Shown here piece after piece: positions 33,444 to 46,900 of a stretch of 48,515 nt of DNA. Each line of letters opens with the position of its first letter. Position 1 is the stretch's first letter. The notes below the pieces were generated by a model. The model did no database searches, was not told the origin of the DNA, and saw only the letters and a list, made by a program, of their open reading frames with translations. Both the position numbers and the translations under genes were made by a program. Source of the DNA: Phoronis australis (lineage: Eukaryota > Phoronida > Phoronidae); assembly GCA_002633005.1 (NCBI GenBank), contig NMRA01000652.1:24999-73513 (forward strand). The letters run 5' to 3'.

Positions 33444-33738
33444 GTGACCTTGAAAATCACCACAAGGTCTCACCAATTTCCGACTGCTGAAAAATTGCTG
33501 GAGTCTGAAGATGGCCTGCCTGCTATGTGCAAACTACCTACAGGACCCATTCCTTTTATAACTGTCAGCATGAATATAATGTCCAAGTCATCAAATTCGC
33601 CCATTCACTTAAGCGTGGCAAACCCACACCTTGATGAAATGCACAAACAAAATCTAGAGCTTCCTTGTTGAGACATGGTGCCAACATGTTAATCCTGAAT
33701 TTCTCACTTGTGACCTTGAAAATGAAGCCAAGGTCACC
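33444..33738 (+). repeat. Two GTGACCTTGAAAAT palindrome repeats
   Basis: GTGACCTTGAAAATCACC then AAGGTCT (33444-33470) and GTGACCTTGAAAATGAAGCC then AAGGTCACC (33710-33738). The flanking GTGACCTT/AAGGTCAC are self-complementary. This motif is common in repeats of many marine invertebrates (from memory). Confidence 0.45.
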
Positions 33739-33739
33739 A

Positions 33740-34780
33740 AAAATCGCCTGGATATGGCATATGTACCAGCTATATGTTAGTGCAAAATATGAACAAACTT
33801 CAAATTTTCCTTTGCAATAATCACATTTGCCAGCACCTGATTTTGAGAACCTGGCAATCACTTCTTTAGCAAACAATACGACTGACAGGTGAAATTCTAT
33901 TTTGTCAAATTTCTCCATACAAATAAAGAACAAGAAAGGGTTTAGTCTAGTACCAGCATAATTTGCACTGTGACAAAACAACCTTTGATAAATTTTCCAT
34001 TATTTGCAGTAAGGAAATCAGTCTTTGAAAAATGGGAAAAATGACAATTTTGACATTTATTTTTGTGCAAAATAAGTGGAAAATTGCCATAATCCGAAAT
34101 TAACATTTACACTAGGGACTGCACAGAGTTCATTGCAGCAAACTGGATTCACTCAAGTGTGAAGTTGGCAATTTTGCTCTCAACCAATTAACTGTGTATG
34201 GAGCTTTATGGTGATGCTTCAACAACCCACAATCAACTCAGTTTATAAGCTGCCACCAATCACTTAAGCTCTGACTGAAAGAAGCTGTCATTCTTAAAAG
34301 TGGGCGGAGCTTTCCCATGTTGTCATTTTTTTTTTTGATGTGCACAACCTGGTTCAGTGCCCTTCCTATACCTTGTTTAATTACAATATTAAACCACTTT
34401 GAATTCTTTAATCCAAAGATAGGAGTACTTTAAATTCATTTCGTTAATATTAACATTATCACACAGAGCTAATTAGGTCAAGCCAAGCTTGTAAACTTCA
34501 GAGCAGAGTAAAGGCCGTGAATCTTTTCTTTTAAGCAATCGATTAACTAAATTTTGTCCACTTTGATATGTGTACAAACGGAGGGTTTCATCCCAAAACA
34601 TGAATCAAAATAATGGCAGCACTGTATGCGACTTTAACCATTTTTTAACTAACTACTGAGTTGAATTGAGCCTTGGTATTCATTACAATAAAGCAGAAAG
34701 GGTAGTTTTTGCGTAAAAAACGAGTTCGTGTGATCAGGGCCTTCTTCTTGTTTAATAATCCAAAACCATTCAAAACCGTA
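33740..34780. other. 3' flank of XRCC6
   Basis: No gene supported; the minus-strand open frame at 33565-33981 crosses the palindrome repeat and has no known domain. Holds possible minus-strand poly(A) hexamers near 34410 and 34060. Confidence 0.4.
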
Positions 34781-34783
34781 GTT

Positions 34784-34903
34784 TCAAGAGATGCCGAAGT
34801 GAAAGTTAATGGCCTCTATGAGTTCCGTTTTCTTTCTTCCTTTCCCCTTGATCCCGAGGGCTTTCATAGCTTTTGTGAGGGCATCAACCGTCAGTTTGGA
34901 CAG
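34784..34903 (-). CDS. XRCC6: XRCC6 last exon: SAP domain and stop
   Basis: The terminal exon follows a long pyrimidine tract and CAG. It encodes [20 protein letters not shown], then a basic [12 protein letters not shown] helix, and ends at TGA (34786-34784). This is the DNA-binding SAP helix-extended-helix motif typical of Ku70. No AATAAA was seen close downstream; the nearest candidates on this strand are ATTAAA near 34410 and AATAAA near 34060. Confidence 0.96.
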   Translation of the reverse strand: MSKLTVDALTKAMKALGIKGKGRKKTELIEAINFHFGIS

Positions 34904-37900
34904 CTGAAAAAGAAAAAAACCACATTTCCATCAATTATAGCACACAAAGCACTTTGAATAACCTTTGTAGATCAATTTCCCACATGTGCGCAATTGGAAC
35001 ATAAACTAGATGTAAATTAAATACATATACATACACACGCACGCAAACACAAAGACATAAATTATATGTATGCGTTTCTTAAAACACAAAATGGCCCAAA
35101 GGTTTCAGGTCATTAGTGTTCTAAAACTAACAAATGCACTAAATGTGATGAAACCACTTTGAATTCATTTCCAATTTTCCGAAATACCATTTCTGACGTA
35201 AAATTTTAATCTGGAGAAATCTCACTACCTTTAACTCGTTTCCTTCTCCAAGAACAATAATTTACATACTTAACTAATTATTTCAACTTGTAAATACCAT
35301 TTACAGAGATATCAAACGACACTCTAATTTGACAATAATCAATTCATAAAGCTGAGTGCAGTCCTTTGTGCCAGCTGTTCAAGATCCAAGATTTTTCAAC
35401 TTTTAAGTAGCAACACACAATGCCTATTGGGAAATTAACAAATCACTGACCCCAACAGAGTGATCACAAAAATAATCCAGAAATGTGATGAAATTGTTTA
35501 CAGCAGACTCACGTAGTCAATGTTATTGATTAGGCAGATCAAATCTGGGCCTTGGAGCTTCTACAAACCACAGTCAATTGTTTAAAGTAAAACTTGCAAG
35601 CTAATTCCTTATCTCTATGATTTCTTGGTCAAATCAGTTAGAAACACAGCGTATAGCGATGATGTGCATATGAAATAGGTTGAAAATTGCCAAATGTTTT
35701 TAAGAACGAGTTTTGTGTGGAAAATGATCCACTGTAAATCATTCAACCGTGTCGTATCGTGACGTGGTGTTGGGGAATAACACTGCATGATGCTGGTTTG
35801 TGTGCCCCCAAGGTACCTCATTAGTACCAAAGTCACCTAATTCAGATTTTTTTGTTTTCACATTTACAAGTTGCCAATGAATACAAATGCACTTTGATAA
35901 GCATAGATGATGTTCAAATAGCATTGTCGCTTAGTTCCTGCTATACATGAGCCTAGTTAGGAGTGTGCAAATGCATCTTTCAAGCGACACTGTGCACACT
36001 TTTGGAGGCCCAAAAACAGCATCGGCAAACTGCTAAAAAATTGTGACAGTTCCAGTTAAACAGACAAAACTATCATCTGTGAATTCCATTCAAATGTGGA
36101 AAACGAGAAGTGAGGGGACTATTGCCTTTTTAAGGCATTTGTGGTCAATTTTTGTAAATTTTATTATCTTAGTAATATTATAAAGGTGGTTTAAGGTTTT
36201 TATGATGATTTACATGACTGCCATAAAGACTTTTTAACTTAAAATACATTGAAAATCCCAAGTCTATAAAAATATTGTCTTTATTTGTCCAGACGCAAAA
36301 ATTACAAGAAACTGAAAATTAATTTGGAACATTTTACGAATAGCTAAAGCAGAACCTTTAAGGCTTCTCCAATGTGCTAGGTGGCGTGATGTAAAAAACC
36401 AACAAAAGTACAGCATCACAGAACAAGTCCGCAGAAAATGTGATCAAATGGAATTTTTGTGGAACATTCGAGGGATGCTGGTAATTAGATTGAAACATTT
36501 TAATGCAACACATCTCACGAAAAATGAGATGATCGATGAATATAACACACACTAAGTTTATTGGCTCACTTCGGATCATCTTATCTTAGGAATGGCTGCT
36601 CGGGTTCATATCTAACTTAAGATACAGCGATTTTCCGTAGATAAGCCCATGCCATGAAACGCCCATGGGCGTTTATTGCAAAAATTATGCATTTATTCAG
36701 TACTACAACTTCTGGTGTCAAGTGTCCAGATAGTGGGGCGGAAAATTTCCTCTTAAAAGCCCACTCAGCGTCAACTTTTTGTCTCAAGTTCAGTTTTGTG
36801 GAACATTTATCATTTATAAAAACGAACAAGGTGTTGACGAACTATGCATTTATCAACATAAAATTTAAAAACACAGTTTTAAGTAAAAAAACGTCAAAGT
36901 CACCAAAGCTATGACTTACCATTTACAAGCCCCTCTTTTCCGAATAAACGACCGGGCATTTATTTGGTGTTACTAAAACAGCTGAAAATTTTCATTTTCC
37001 GAATACATGCCCATGGGCTTATCTACGGAAAATCCCGGTACTATGCTTCACGCGCAGCTCTCTAAAGTGCTTTGAGGGTTTGAGCAAGCAGAAATCGAAA
37101 ACAATAGGACCTTTGCGATTTTTATGAAAAAAATCAAAAGCTGCATAAATGATAACAATGTGATATTTTAGAAAACTGTAACAGCGTTTCTGAGATCTCA
37201 TCTTTAACATTTAAAGCAAATAAAATTTGATTGCATTATTGATACCATTGTTGGGCTATCAATGGGGCATTCTTTTTGCTGTTTTTTACTGAAAAAACAT
37301 GTTAACGTGATTCAATTAACGCCAGATTCATAAAATGTAAAAAAGCAGTTCTACAGGTTTTCTACTTTCAGAAAATAATTACATAATTTTACCAAGTTAA
37401 AATCTTATTGAACTAGACAGTAATGCAGTCTCATCAACAAGGCCCCACATAACCTTGACAAAACAAAATGTTTGTAGCTCTCGCCCAGTTCTATTAGTCA
37501 CAGCATTCCTTTTGTGATGTCACCAGAGGCCAAGAACAATTTTTACAAAAACAATGCTGCAGGGAAACGCAATTTTAGCCGAGTCCTGTAGAATGCAAGA
37601 TATTAGCCATGTACACGGGGCAAGAAATCTTCGCTTGTGGAACAGAAGTGGCAAATTCTATGCAATTGCTCATGAATTCTATACCATAATTCAACATTCC
37701 AGCCTCACCGATCAATCACATCAAAAGATGCTATTTTACTAGCTTACACTAGTAAGGAATCAAGCATACTTGCAAAACATTCGTCTTTCACTCACATAAT
37801 TTTGCATGTTCTTGCAGGATATCATTTTTGTCGCGAGAAACTCAGTAACAGAACACATCCCAGATCTTACTTGAATGGAGAAACATCTTAAAAGTTTGAG

Positions 37901-40900
37901 CATGCAATAACCAGTAGAGGTTGGAACACAGAATAAGACACCCACCCGTCCACCCTCTGCCTCTGCCTTCAAATCAATACATTCCATGGCCTCAGCCTTA
38001 ACAGCTTTACTGGATCCCCCAGCAGAGGGCGCCTGAAGCAAAAAAGTAGTTCCATAAGATAACAGCTGGTAATGATATAACAAAGTTACTTAAATGGTAA
38101 ATGCCTTTTGGGCATTAAGATGTTTTAAACAAAAAAGCAACAGCACACAATTATCAAGATATGCAAATTAATCCTTCTCCAACAGGAAAATTAAATGGAC
38201 AAAACAATAAATTCATATTCACAAAAGTTCATATGTGTAAAAAGTAAAACTGTTTAAATATTGGGAGCTGCATTTTGCCCTGTTTAGCTAAAAACGAAAC
38301 TGAAATATTTCTCAGCATGGTAAGACTCCATTTCCATTACCATCAAGAACATCAGATCCATTGACTGGGGTTGATCAACCCTAAATTTGTGAATTGGAAG
38401 ATGCGTGTGAGGGATTGGCCAACCCTAAAATTCCAAATTTAAAATGATGGTACAACACATTGTGTGTGACTCGAGTTGCTAATCAGAAATGATACACTAT
38501 CACTGTTCAAGGAATGTTATGAAAGTAAAAGGCTGAATTTGATTTTCTTTGGTCAGCATGCTAAACAGGGCGAAATGCTGCTGAAAAAGGGTTCAACACA
38601 GTTTTAACTTGTCATTAATATTTTTTAAAATCATTTTCACATTTTCTATTTAGTCTTTGCCAACTACTACACATCTGCGAAAAAAAATAATTGGGGCCAA
38701 AGTATTATTTTTTTTTCTTAAAACTGTCTAAAACGAGCATCTCTGGCAAAAATGAGAAATTTCTTCACTCACTTCGAACACAAGTAATTGCCAAACAGAC
38801 AGAAATGGGAATTGTTCAGCAAGTACTGACAATGCCCTGCCATGATACATGTGCACAAAAATGTTGTAATCACCTGCTTTTTCCTGGGAAATCGGTTATC
38901 ACAGTGCAAACAAATTATCTCCATGTTCTCGTTCAACTAAAATAAAAACAAAACAAGACATCGCCGGTGATGACCTCTTTGTTCATTTTTGAACGTTGGC
39001 AACTCCAAGTTAAGTCAAACCATTTCTTAAAGTGACTGTCACCAGTGAAGGCCAGGACTTTAGCACTACCGCACATGGGGGTTTCTTTTTTGGCAACTGG
39101 AGAATTCTGCTAGGCCGCATTTGACAAGTTGACATACATCCTGGCAAAATAACTAGTCAAACATCATTATGACATCTACCTTTCTCTTCTTTGCTGGCTC
39201 ATAGCCAACGGGATAAACCGACGTTTTAAAATTCTGTATCTCTTTTCCTGCCCTGGTTTCAAAGAGTTCCTCATCTGGCACTAGAAAATTCGACGGAAAC
39301 GCTTTATTCACATTCTTAACAATCAGGGATTAGAATGACCAATGACAAAAATATAGAAAAATTTCCAGGAGATGTATTGTTACACAAGTAGGCTTGAGCG
39401 ATGGAAATATTTTTGTGTCATACTTAAAACGTTTTTGTATAAATAAAGTCAAAATAACAATAAAAAGACTCGCAAAAAGAGGAAACTGTAAATCAAACAA
39501 GAAGAAATTGAAAACAAAAAAGAGAAAATCCTCTTAAAAGAGGAAAATTCCAAGCCCTGAACAATAACAAATATCATATCTCAAGTACTGCGATAGGCCA
39601 TTGTCTAGAAGGCACCCTCCGGGTGTTTCATTTTTACCACTTGGATCACTTCTTATCCTGTTTACAACAACATACTGCATAGTGTCACCTACTGGACATT
39701 GAGGAAAACATCAGCAGCTATGCAGACGATGAAAAGTTCAAGCGACCGTCTGTTTATTTTTGCAGGGAGAAAAGAAAGTTTCAGAAAAAACTGCATAATA
39801 AATCTATGGCCAGCATATCTTGAAGTTGATCCAACATCTATGAAAGTGAATAGGAGTCGTGTTCAGCAAAACGTATCTCAATGTCTTTTGATAAAAGAAA
39901 CTAAAACTTAACCAAACTGAAACAATACCTCAGTCTTAAGGCCTTTTACTCAAAATTGAGCTAACAACAACATGTTTATAATATCACTCTTCATGAAATG
40001 CAAGAGACAAAGACTGTAAATAAAGTGACAAGCAGCAAGTTGGAAAATTAATGAAGTATGTTCATTATGGCATTTTTATTAACAGGTTCCAGTACTCGTC
40101 GAATACCAGCGATTACTCTATCGCTACTACTATGTTCGGATTTCATGCATGCAATGACAGAGATCAAGCAGCGTCACCTACTGGTGAGGTCCGTAAACTC
40201 TTCAGGGGCATCCCGGTCAAGAGCCAGCGCCTCCAAGTTCCTGTAGTACGTCTGCAAGTTGGGATTGTCGAACATCTCAGGCGTGTACTTGAACTTTAAC
40301 CTCTTCACCACCTCCTTGGCTTTGTCTATTTGCTCGGTCGAGGCTAAAGGTCAGAGGTCAAAATTATCATGACACAGTTTTGCAGAGTGAGAATTCACTG
40401 ATCACCAGCAATAATGTCAAAATTCATTCAGATTTAAAACCCAACTTTTCTATAATCAGTGATGATAACATAAGATGAATCACTTAGTTTGATAGATTTC
40501 ACGTCAATGAGGTGTCTTGTGTCCATGGAATACAGCCCAGCCAAGGCATCTAAAACACACAGCAAATGAAAAGTAACAGTATGTCATAGCCCCATTCATT
40601 GTCAAAGTTGTCATTAGAGGTGACTAAATTTCAGTATTATGAGACCACCTATACTATCAACAGTCAATCACACCCAAATATTTTCTAAAACATTTAAAAG
40701 TTTTAATCCTTCAAACCTTGTATTTTGAAAATCCTTGATCACAGAAGCACATATGAGGTTGAAAACAATGCCTAGATGTTAGTCACATAACCTATGTGTT
40801 TTCTGAATTCAGTTTTTTATTAAAGAAATTGGCAGTAGCGCATAATGGAACCCACTAAGTTAACAGGAGCAGTTGAGTGGTTTACCACAGAGCTAATTCC

Positions 40901-43900
40901 CATGCATCAAAAAATGTATTTTAAGCACATTTAAATGGTAAAAACACCAGCTTTCATTTCAGCAAATGTCAGGCAGACAACGGCGAGAATTTGTGATTTG
41001 TAATAAAATCAAAAACAAAACAGAACATGATTGTGAGACTACCCTTGTTTGAGAATGTTTAAGCACACATAACGTGTTTATGTGCTGTTCAAAAATAGAT
41101 AGTTTCACGAGTTAAAACTTGAGGATGAGACCACTGATAATGAAAGAAGTCGGTGCATTCATAGTCCTTTACAATCGAATACAAATGAAAGATTGAAACT
41201 AACACAATAGCTGCACATTTTCACTGGTTTATAATAAAAAACAATCATATGTAATACTATGGATTTGTACGGTAATATAGTTCAACTTCAGACAACCATT
41301 GTCAATACCTTTTGCTGTAGGGGCAAAGTTGATTTTCCTGAAGTCATCTGCAAACGGAAGAAAGACGACATGAAAGCCTGGAGGTGCTATCTGACTCTTG
41401 TCTTCCGCTATTTCCTCTTCCTGAAAAATACAAGTTATGATCAAGTATTGAAAAACACTAATAAGTACAAATTAAATTAAAAATTTTCAAAGGCCCAATC
41501 CACCAACTTATGACAATTTTCAATTTCAAAAAAAAAATTTTGAATAACACCACAGAAACTTTAAATTTGGTTTCAACATGTACTTTACTTAGTTCATGAG
41601 AGATTTCTGAATTTGAAAAGAGACAAATCTATATCAGTTGAATACTAAAACTGAGCTCCATAGATGTAGTAAGTCATCCTTTTCCATGCCTAAAGCAATT
41701 AAGTATCTCCATCAGTCAAAATGGCAATAACAGTTGGTCTGAGCCTGACCACTAGGTGGCGTATCATTAGATGCTTATCAGCTCAACAGGGGAGGACTAC
41801 ATACTACAGCTATGTAACACTTTGCTTTGCAACAAGGGCAGCAATGTCACCATTACACAAAGAAGTGTTCAACAGCATATTATTCTCTCTCAGTTGCACA
41901 ACACACAACAGTCCAAAGCAATCGGCATAAGATTTCTCAACAATTCATTATTTTGCTATCATCTCCTTTGTCATCTCTTGACAAAGAGACGCAAGTTTGA
42001 ATATTCAACCTGAGGTTCATTATGCGAATCACAAATTGGAAGTGGAAACGGCAAGGCACAACAAAATGGATTTATGTAAAAGAATTTCCATTTTCTGTAA
42101 TATGAACTACGTTGAAGACGAATTGCATTTTTTGTTGATGTGTACTGCTTGTGCAGACCTCTGTCAGCAATATATGAATGTAAATTTTGATAACCATAAC
42201 CCCATCCTACACTTCAACAACATTATGAAGACTCCTGATGCAGACATAGTAAAGTTCGTATATTCAGCCACAGTGCATAGAGAACAAATGTTCAACTCTG
42301 AATGTTTTTTATTTAACTGTGCTTGTATGTTTGTTATTGTACTTCAGGCCTCTGGCCTCAAATGCAATAAAGTACGGTATGGTATGGTATTCAACCTGAC
42401 AGTCCTTCCAGGACAAACAGACATGATGCAACCAACAGCATACACTTCAACAACTGAGTATCAAGATTATATATAGTTGCACACAAAGCAAATAGTTCAT
42501 ACAAACATCAAGCGTTAACATCGTAATATATCATTCAGCTAAAATGCATTAAGTCTTTCTGGTTGACTCACCTGCGGCAGTAACGCGACAAACCGCGGTG
42601 GTGTGTTCTTCCGTGCAATGTACCGACAGATGGCTACCACCTCTCGTTCGAGACACTTTCGCAACAGCGCCGTAAAAAGTGACGTGCTACCCTTGATTAT
42701 CTGAAAATTGACTGAAAATTGAACACCAGTACTGAACACGCACCGCTATTGCTACGATAGACAGCAACAATAGTATGTTAACTTTTTAAATACTAAATTA
42801 ATGTTAATAACAACTGAAAAATGTTTAAAAATTCTGATTCCATCGTCAAGTTTTAAAATAGAGAATACGTTAACAGTTGTATTACTGTTTTCAAGGTGAC
42901 TTGTAAATCCACATGTGGCTGTAGGAGACATTTCTTTACACAGTCTAAACTGATGTTTACGACAAAGAATTTCACTATTCCTAAGTCTCCTTTCAGATCT
43001 AGCGTAAAATGTCCTGGACATAGAATCACATATTCCTTTATAACCCTTTTAAAAATGTATTAAAAACTTTAACATTTGATTAAAATCACAACATAAAATT
43101 AGTCACTCATTGATTCTCAGTATAAACATAGACAGCAAATGGTGCAGCCATGTTTTAATAGTAAGTCAATGAACAGAAACTGCGCTCATCTTACAAACTT
43201 CTGAATCCATTGAAAAAACCAGACTGTATCTTGCTCTTGGCAATTTAAAGGCTACGAAAGGCATGTTTTGTGAAAACCCTTACTGTCTCCTCAGGATAAA
43301 TAAACTGGCATGGTTTGACATGGTAATGCCTCTTGATGCAAGACTGTGGCTTGAAACCAATCAGAGACAATCCTGGAATACAAGTACACCAAATTCACAC
43401 CAGGTGTAGCAGTGATAATATGGTGCATATAAGCTAAACACTGTAAGAAAAGATTTAAAAACACAGTGAAAAGTTTGCAAGTCTTCAGTTTTGGTAGGCG
43501 AGTTATGGAGATAAACAGTCATGAATTTAGGACTAAAATAATTCCGTGAGATACCAGGGCAACTGTTCTATCAAATATCAAATAAAAATTAGAGTTTTCT
43601 CTATTTTTGTTAAGAAATTGCCCGAGTGTTGAATTGTCATTACCGCAATGGGTGCCAGACTGTCCCTCACAAATGTTTCGACTCATACTCAAAACGACTC
43701 TGATTCAGGAACCTTGTTTGAAATGTCAGACAAGGTAGGTATTTTGTCTAAAACCCATTTCTGTATCTTCATTGACTGTTGATACGTCTTAGTAATTGTA
43801 CTCTATTTTATAAGTTTTTCTCAAAATCTAATCAGCACTAGGAAACGCAGCTCTAAAACAATTGGCTTGTGTGATAGAAATAATTTATGTGTTGTAAAAT

Positions 43901-46900
43901 TTAACTGAAATAAACATTTTTGCAAAGTCAAAATAATGATAAACAGAGACAAAAGAGAGGAAACTGGATATTAAATAGGAGGAAATCGAAAACAAAAAGA
44001 AGAGATACTCATAAAAGAGGAAAATTCCAAGATATGAGTGAAAGAAAAAATTTTACTAGTCTGTCAGGAATCGTGTCCCAAACTAAAAATGTTTGCAGTA
44101 ATTAGATATCCTTAAGTTTGTAATACACTGCAGAAACAGAACCTAGAAAGTTTAATACAAAAGTTATAATCTCTATGAAAAAATGCAAGTTTTAGAAGAA
44201 AAAGGACAAATGAACACAAACACCCAGGCATTATTTTCTGTGCACATAATGACAATTTGTGATTATCAGAATATTTTTGTTTAACCCACTGTGACCACGC
44301 AAATGATATGTTCAGTGATCTCTAGAAACATTTAGAACCAAAGCGCATAAAAAGTTCCAATATTGTATTTCTTACTTAACATATTAATTATTTGCCAACT
44401 TGAACACAACAAATTACCTGGGGCATCAAACTTCTTCATCTGGTTAAGTTCATCAACCTCAAACGAGATACTTCTCCCAGCCCAATCCTGGCTTTTCTTC
44501 ATATCAAGCGGCATTAGTATGTCTCCTGTCTACAATAAGTATCAATCGGTCTATTCACTTAGTTTAATACGTACATCCCATCTATACTGTCATTTGTACA
44601 CTATATTAGATGTTTGTTGTCATGTAAAAGTGCCCACTGCAGAACATAAATGCTAATTCTTTACCTAATTAACATACAATATGGCCGACGAGTGATATTT
44701 TGTTTATAATTCTAAAGAAATAAATTTTAGCAGGTGAAATTTAGCATCAAACCATTGCAGCTTTTTCAAAGTGTTTTCTCACAATATGGTTGTTTAAGCT
44801 TGGTGATATTTAAAAATGTCACTTATTGACCAAGCTGACCGACGTACATCGGTATAGTATCGAGTCACTGTCTTGACTTCTTCATTAGTCTTCTTGTACA
44901 GTTTCACATGAGGTGGTTTGCTCGCTGAACGCATGAGAGTGTAACTGTAACATAAGAATGGCCATTATCCAAGCACCGTACAGCAAAGTGCAGAATAGTG
45001 CATAACACATAGTTTCACATGAATCTGATCAGCCATTTCTGATGTTCTGAAGTTGGCCAAACATTTTCTAAGGTTCTGCGTAACATTAAGGTAGTACATG
45101 CATTTATAATAAGTTTAACACTTGAATGCGTAAAATCAAAGAGCATGTGGGTTAAGATACAAAATGATGGATTTGAAAGTGCTAGTCAAATTAACATTAG
45201 AAATGATAATGAGGTGACATATAACCCCACGGTAGTGGAGATGTTCACATTTACATTACATTTTAATGCTTAACTACTTATCTATGTTTACTTGTGAATC
45301 AATACCACTATGACAAGAAAATAAAGTTTTATGACTAATTAAAATATCTAATCAAAGAGAAATAAGAATGGGTCAGCAACTTCAAACATCAGTGAAGAAA
45401 TATAAGATTCTATTTATAAAAAATCTGTTACGACGAGATAGAGGACAAGAACTAAAAACAGTCAGATGATGAGGGTTCAACACCGAGACACGAAGTGCTT
45501 TGATCATGCCTAACAACATGGTTTATCACCGTGTGAACAAAGGGCTATTGTGAGTAATGAATGGTGTAAGGAACTCTCCAAATATGTTATGGGGAATCAC
45601 ACGTGAAACAATTGATTTTAAAGCTGCTATAAGCCAGCGTTATGGCAACAACTTTTGATTTAAATCACTTATCGTTATGAACCTGGTATCAATTTGTTAC
45701 TTACTTAGATTAGGGTCCGGTATCAAATCCTTTTACTAGAAATTGAACTCGAACATAAAATTGGCATTTAGCTTTCTCCTTTATTGCAAACTCACGATAA
45801 TTCTCTATCATTCTGTGCTTAGGTATATTATGGATTATGCAAACCACTGTTTAGTCCACATTCATATTTAATGACCCCAAGATACGAGCTGCAAACTCGA
45901 GAAAAAGGTCAAGATATCGAGTAAAAATTGAAATCTCGAGTTCATACTCGAACTTATGGTGGTAATGCTGGGGTTATCAAGTGCAAAATAGGATTACACA
46001 GTCATTTACATAAACAATGATATCTCGAGCTCAGAAAAATAGACATTTATCTTAAGTTCATGAGAAAAGAGAAGGGAAAACATTAAGAATAAGACAGTTG
46101 AGTTCTATTTCGAGTAAAAAGATTAGATCCCGCCCCACGGGGATTTCTTGGCTTACTTGGACTAGGCTCAATAGGTGTGATTGTCACCGTGATACATTTT
46201 ACATGCTGAGCCTCATCTTGAGCAATAGCCAGCGGTCAGTCCTTTGCAAGCCTTGAAATCTCCGTCTCCTCCGAGTAAAGAACGAGACAACAGACCACAA
46301 TGGAGTTATTGTGCTATCTGCGTTTCTCACTTGTACTTTTACTTATTTTCATTTGTCGTGAATTTTTACTCATATTTTTTTGTACTTGTGTGAGCTAAAT
46401 AAAACATTAAGAAAATAAAAACATAGTAAAACAGCGGTAAGTGATCTAAATTAAAAGTTCTAATTCTCTTTTGCACATGGCCGGTATACTAAAGCTTTGA
46501 CCAACATTTCCACAAAGCATTCATAGTAATCACATCATGTACAGTCATCTCTCTGTAAAAGTTGTTACAGTACAACGCTACATTGTCTTACACTCCCACA
46601 GCCATGTCCAGGCCCGCCCCCAGCGACAGCGGGACCTTTCCAATTGTTCTCTTTTTGTTGATCTTGGCAAAAACCCTGAAAATGCAAGATAAATTGTGAC
46701 TAACATAAGTTGCTTCTTAACTTAAAGTTACGTGGTATTGGTGTTTGTTCATACAATTATCCCACAAATAAGTGACTCAGTTTGATTGGATATGACTTTA
46801 CTTATGCAAACTGTACTCTGAATACACGGTTTGACTGCTGGGTCGAGACCTGCAACCGGGATTTTGCAATTTTGACGTAGAAAACCGTACCAGTCGGTGT

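Noticed and set aside
33565-33981. 138-codon minus-strand frame
   Set aside because: It crosses a repeated palindrome, lacks splice context and shows no domain.
41997-42476. 159-codon frame as a host gene
   Set aside because: Its motifs are those of a LINE polyprotein C-terminus and it ends in a typical LINE tail.
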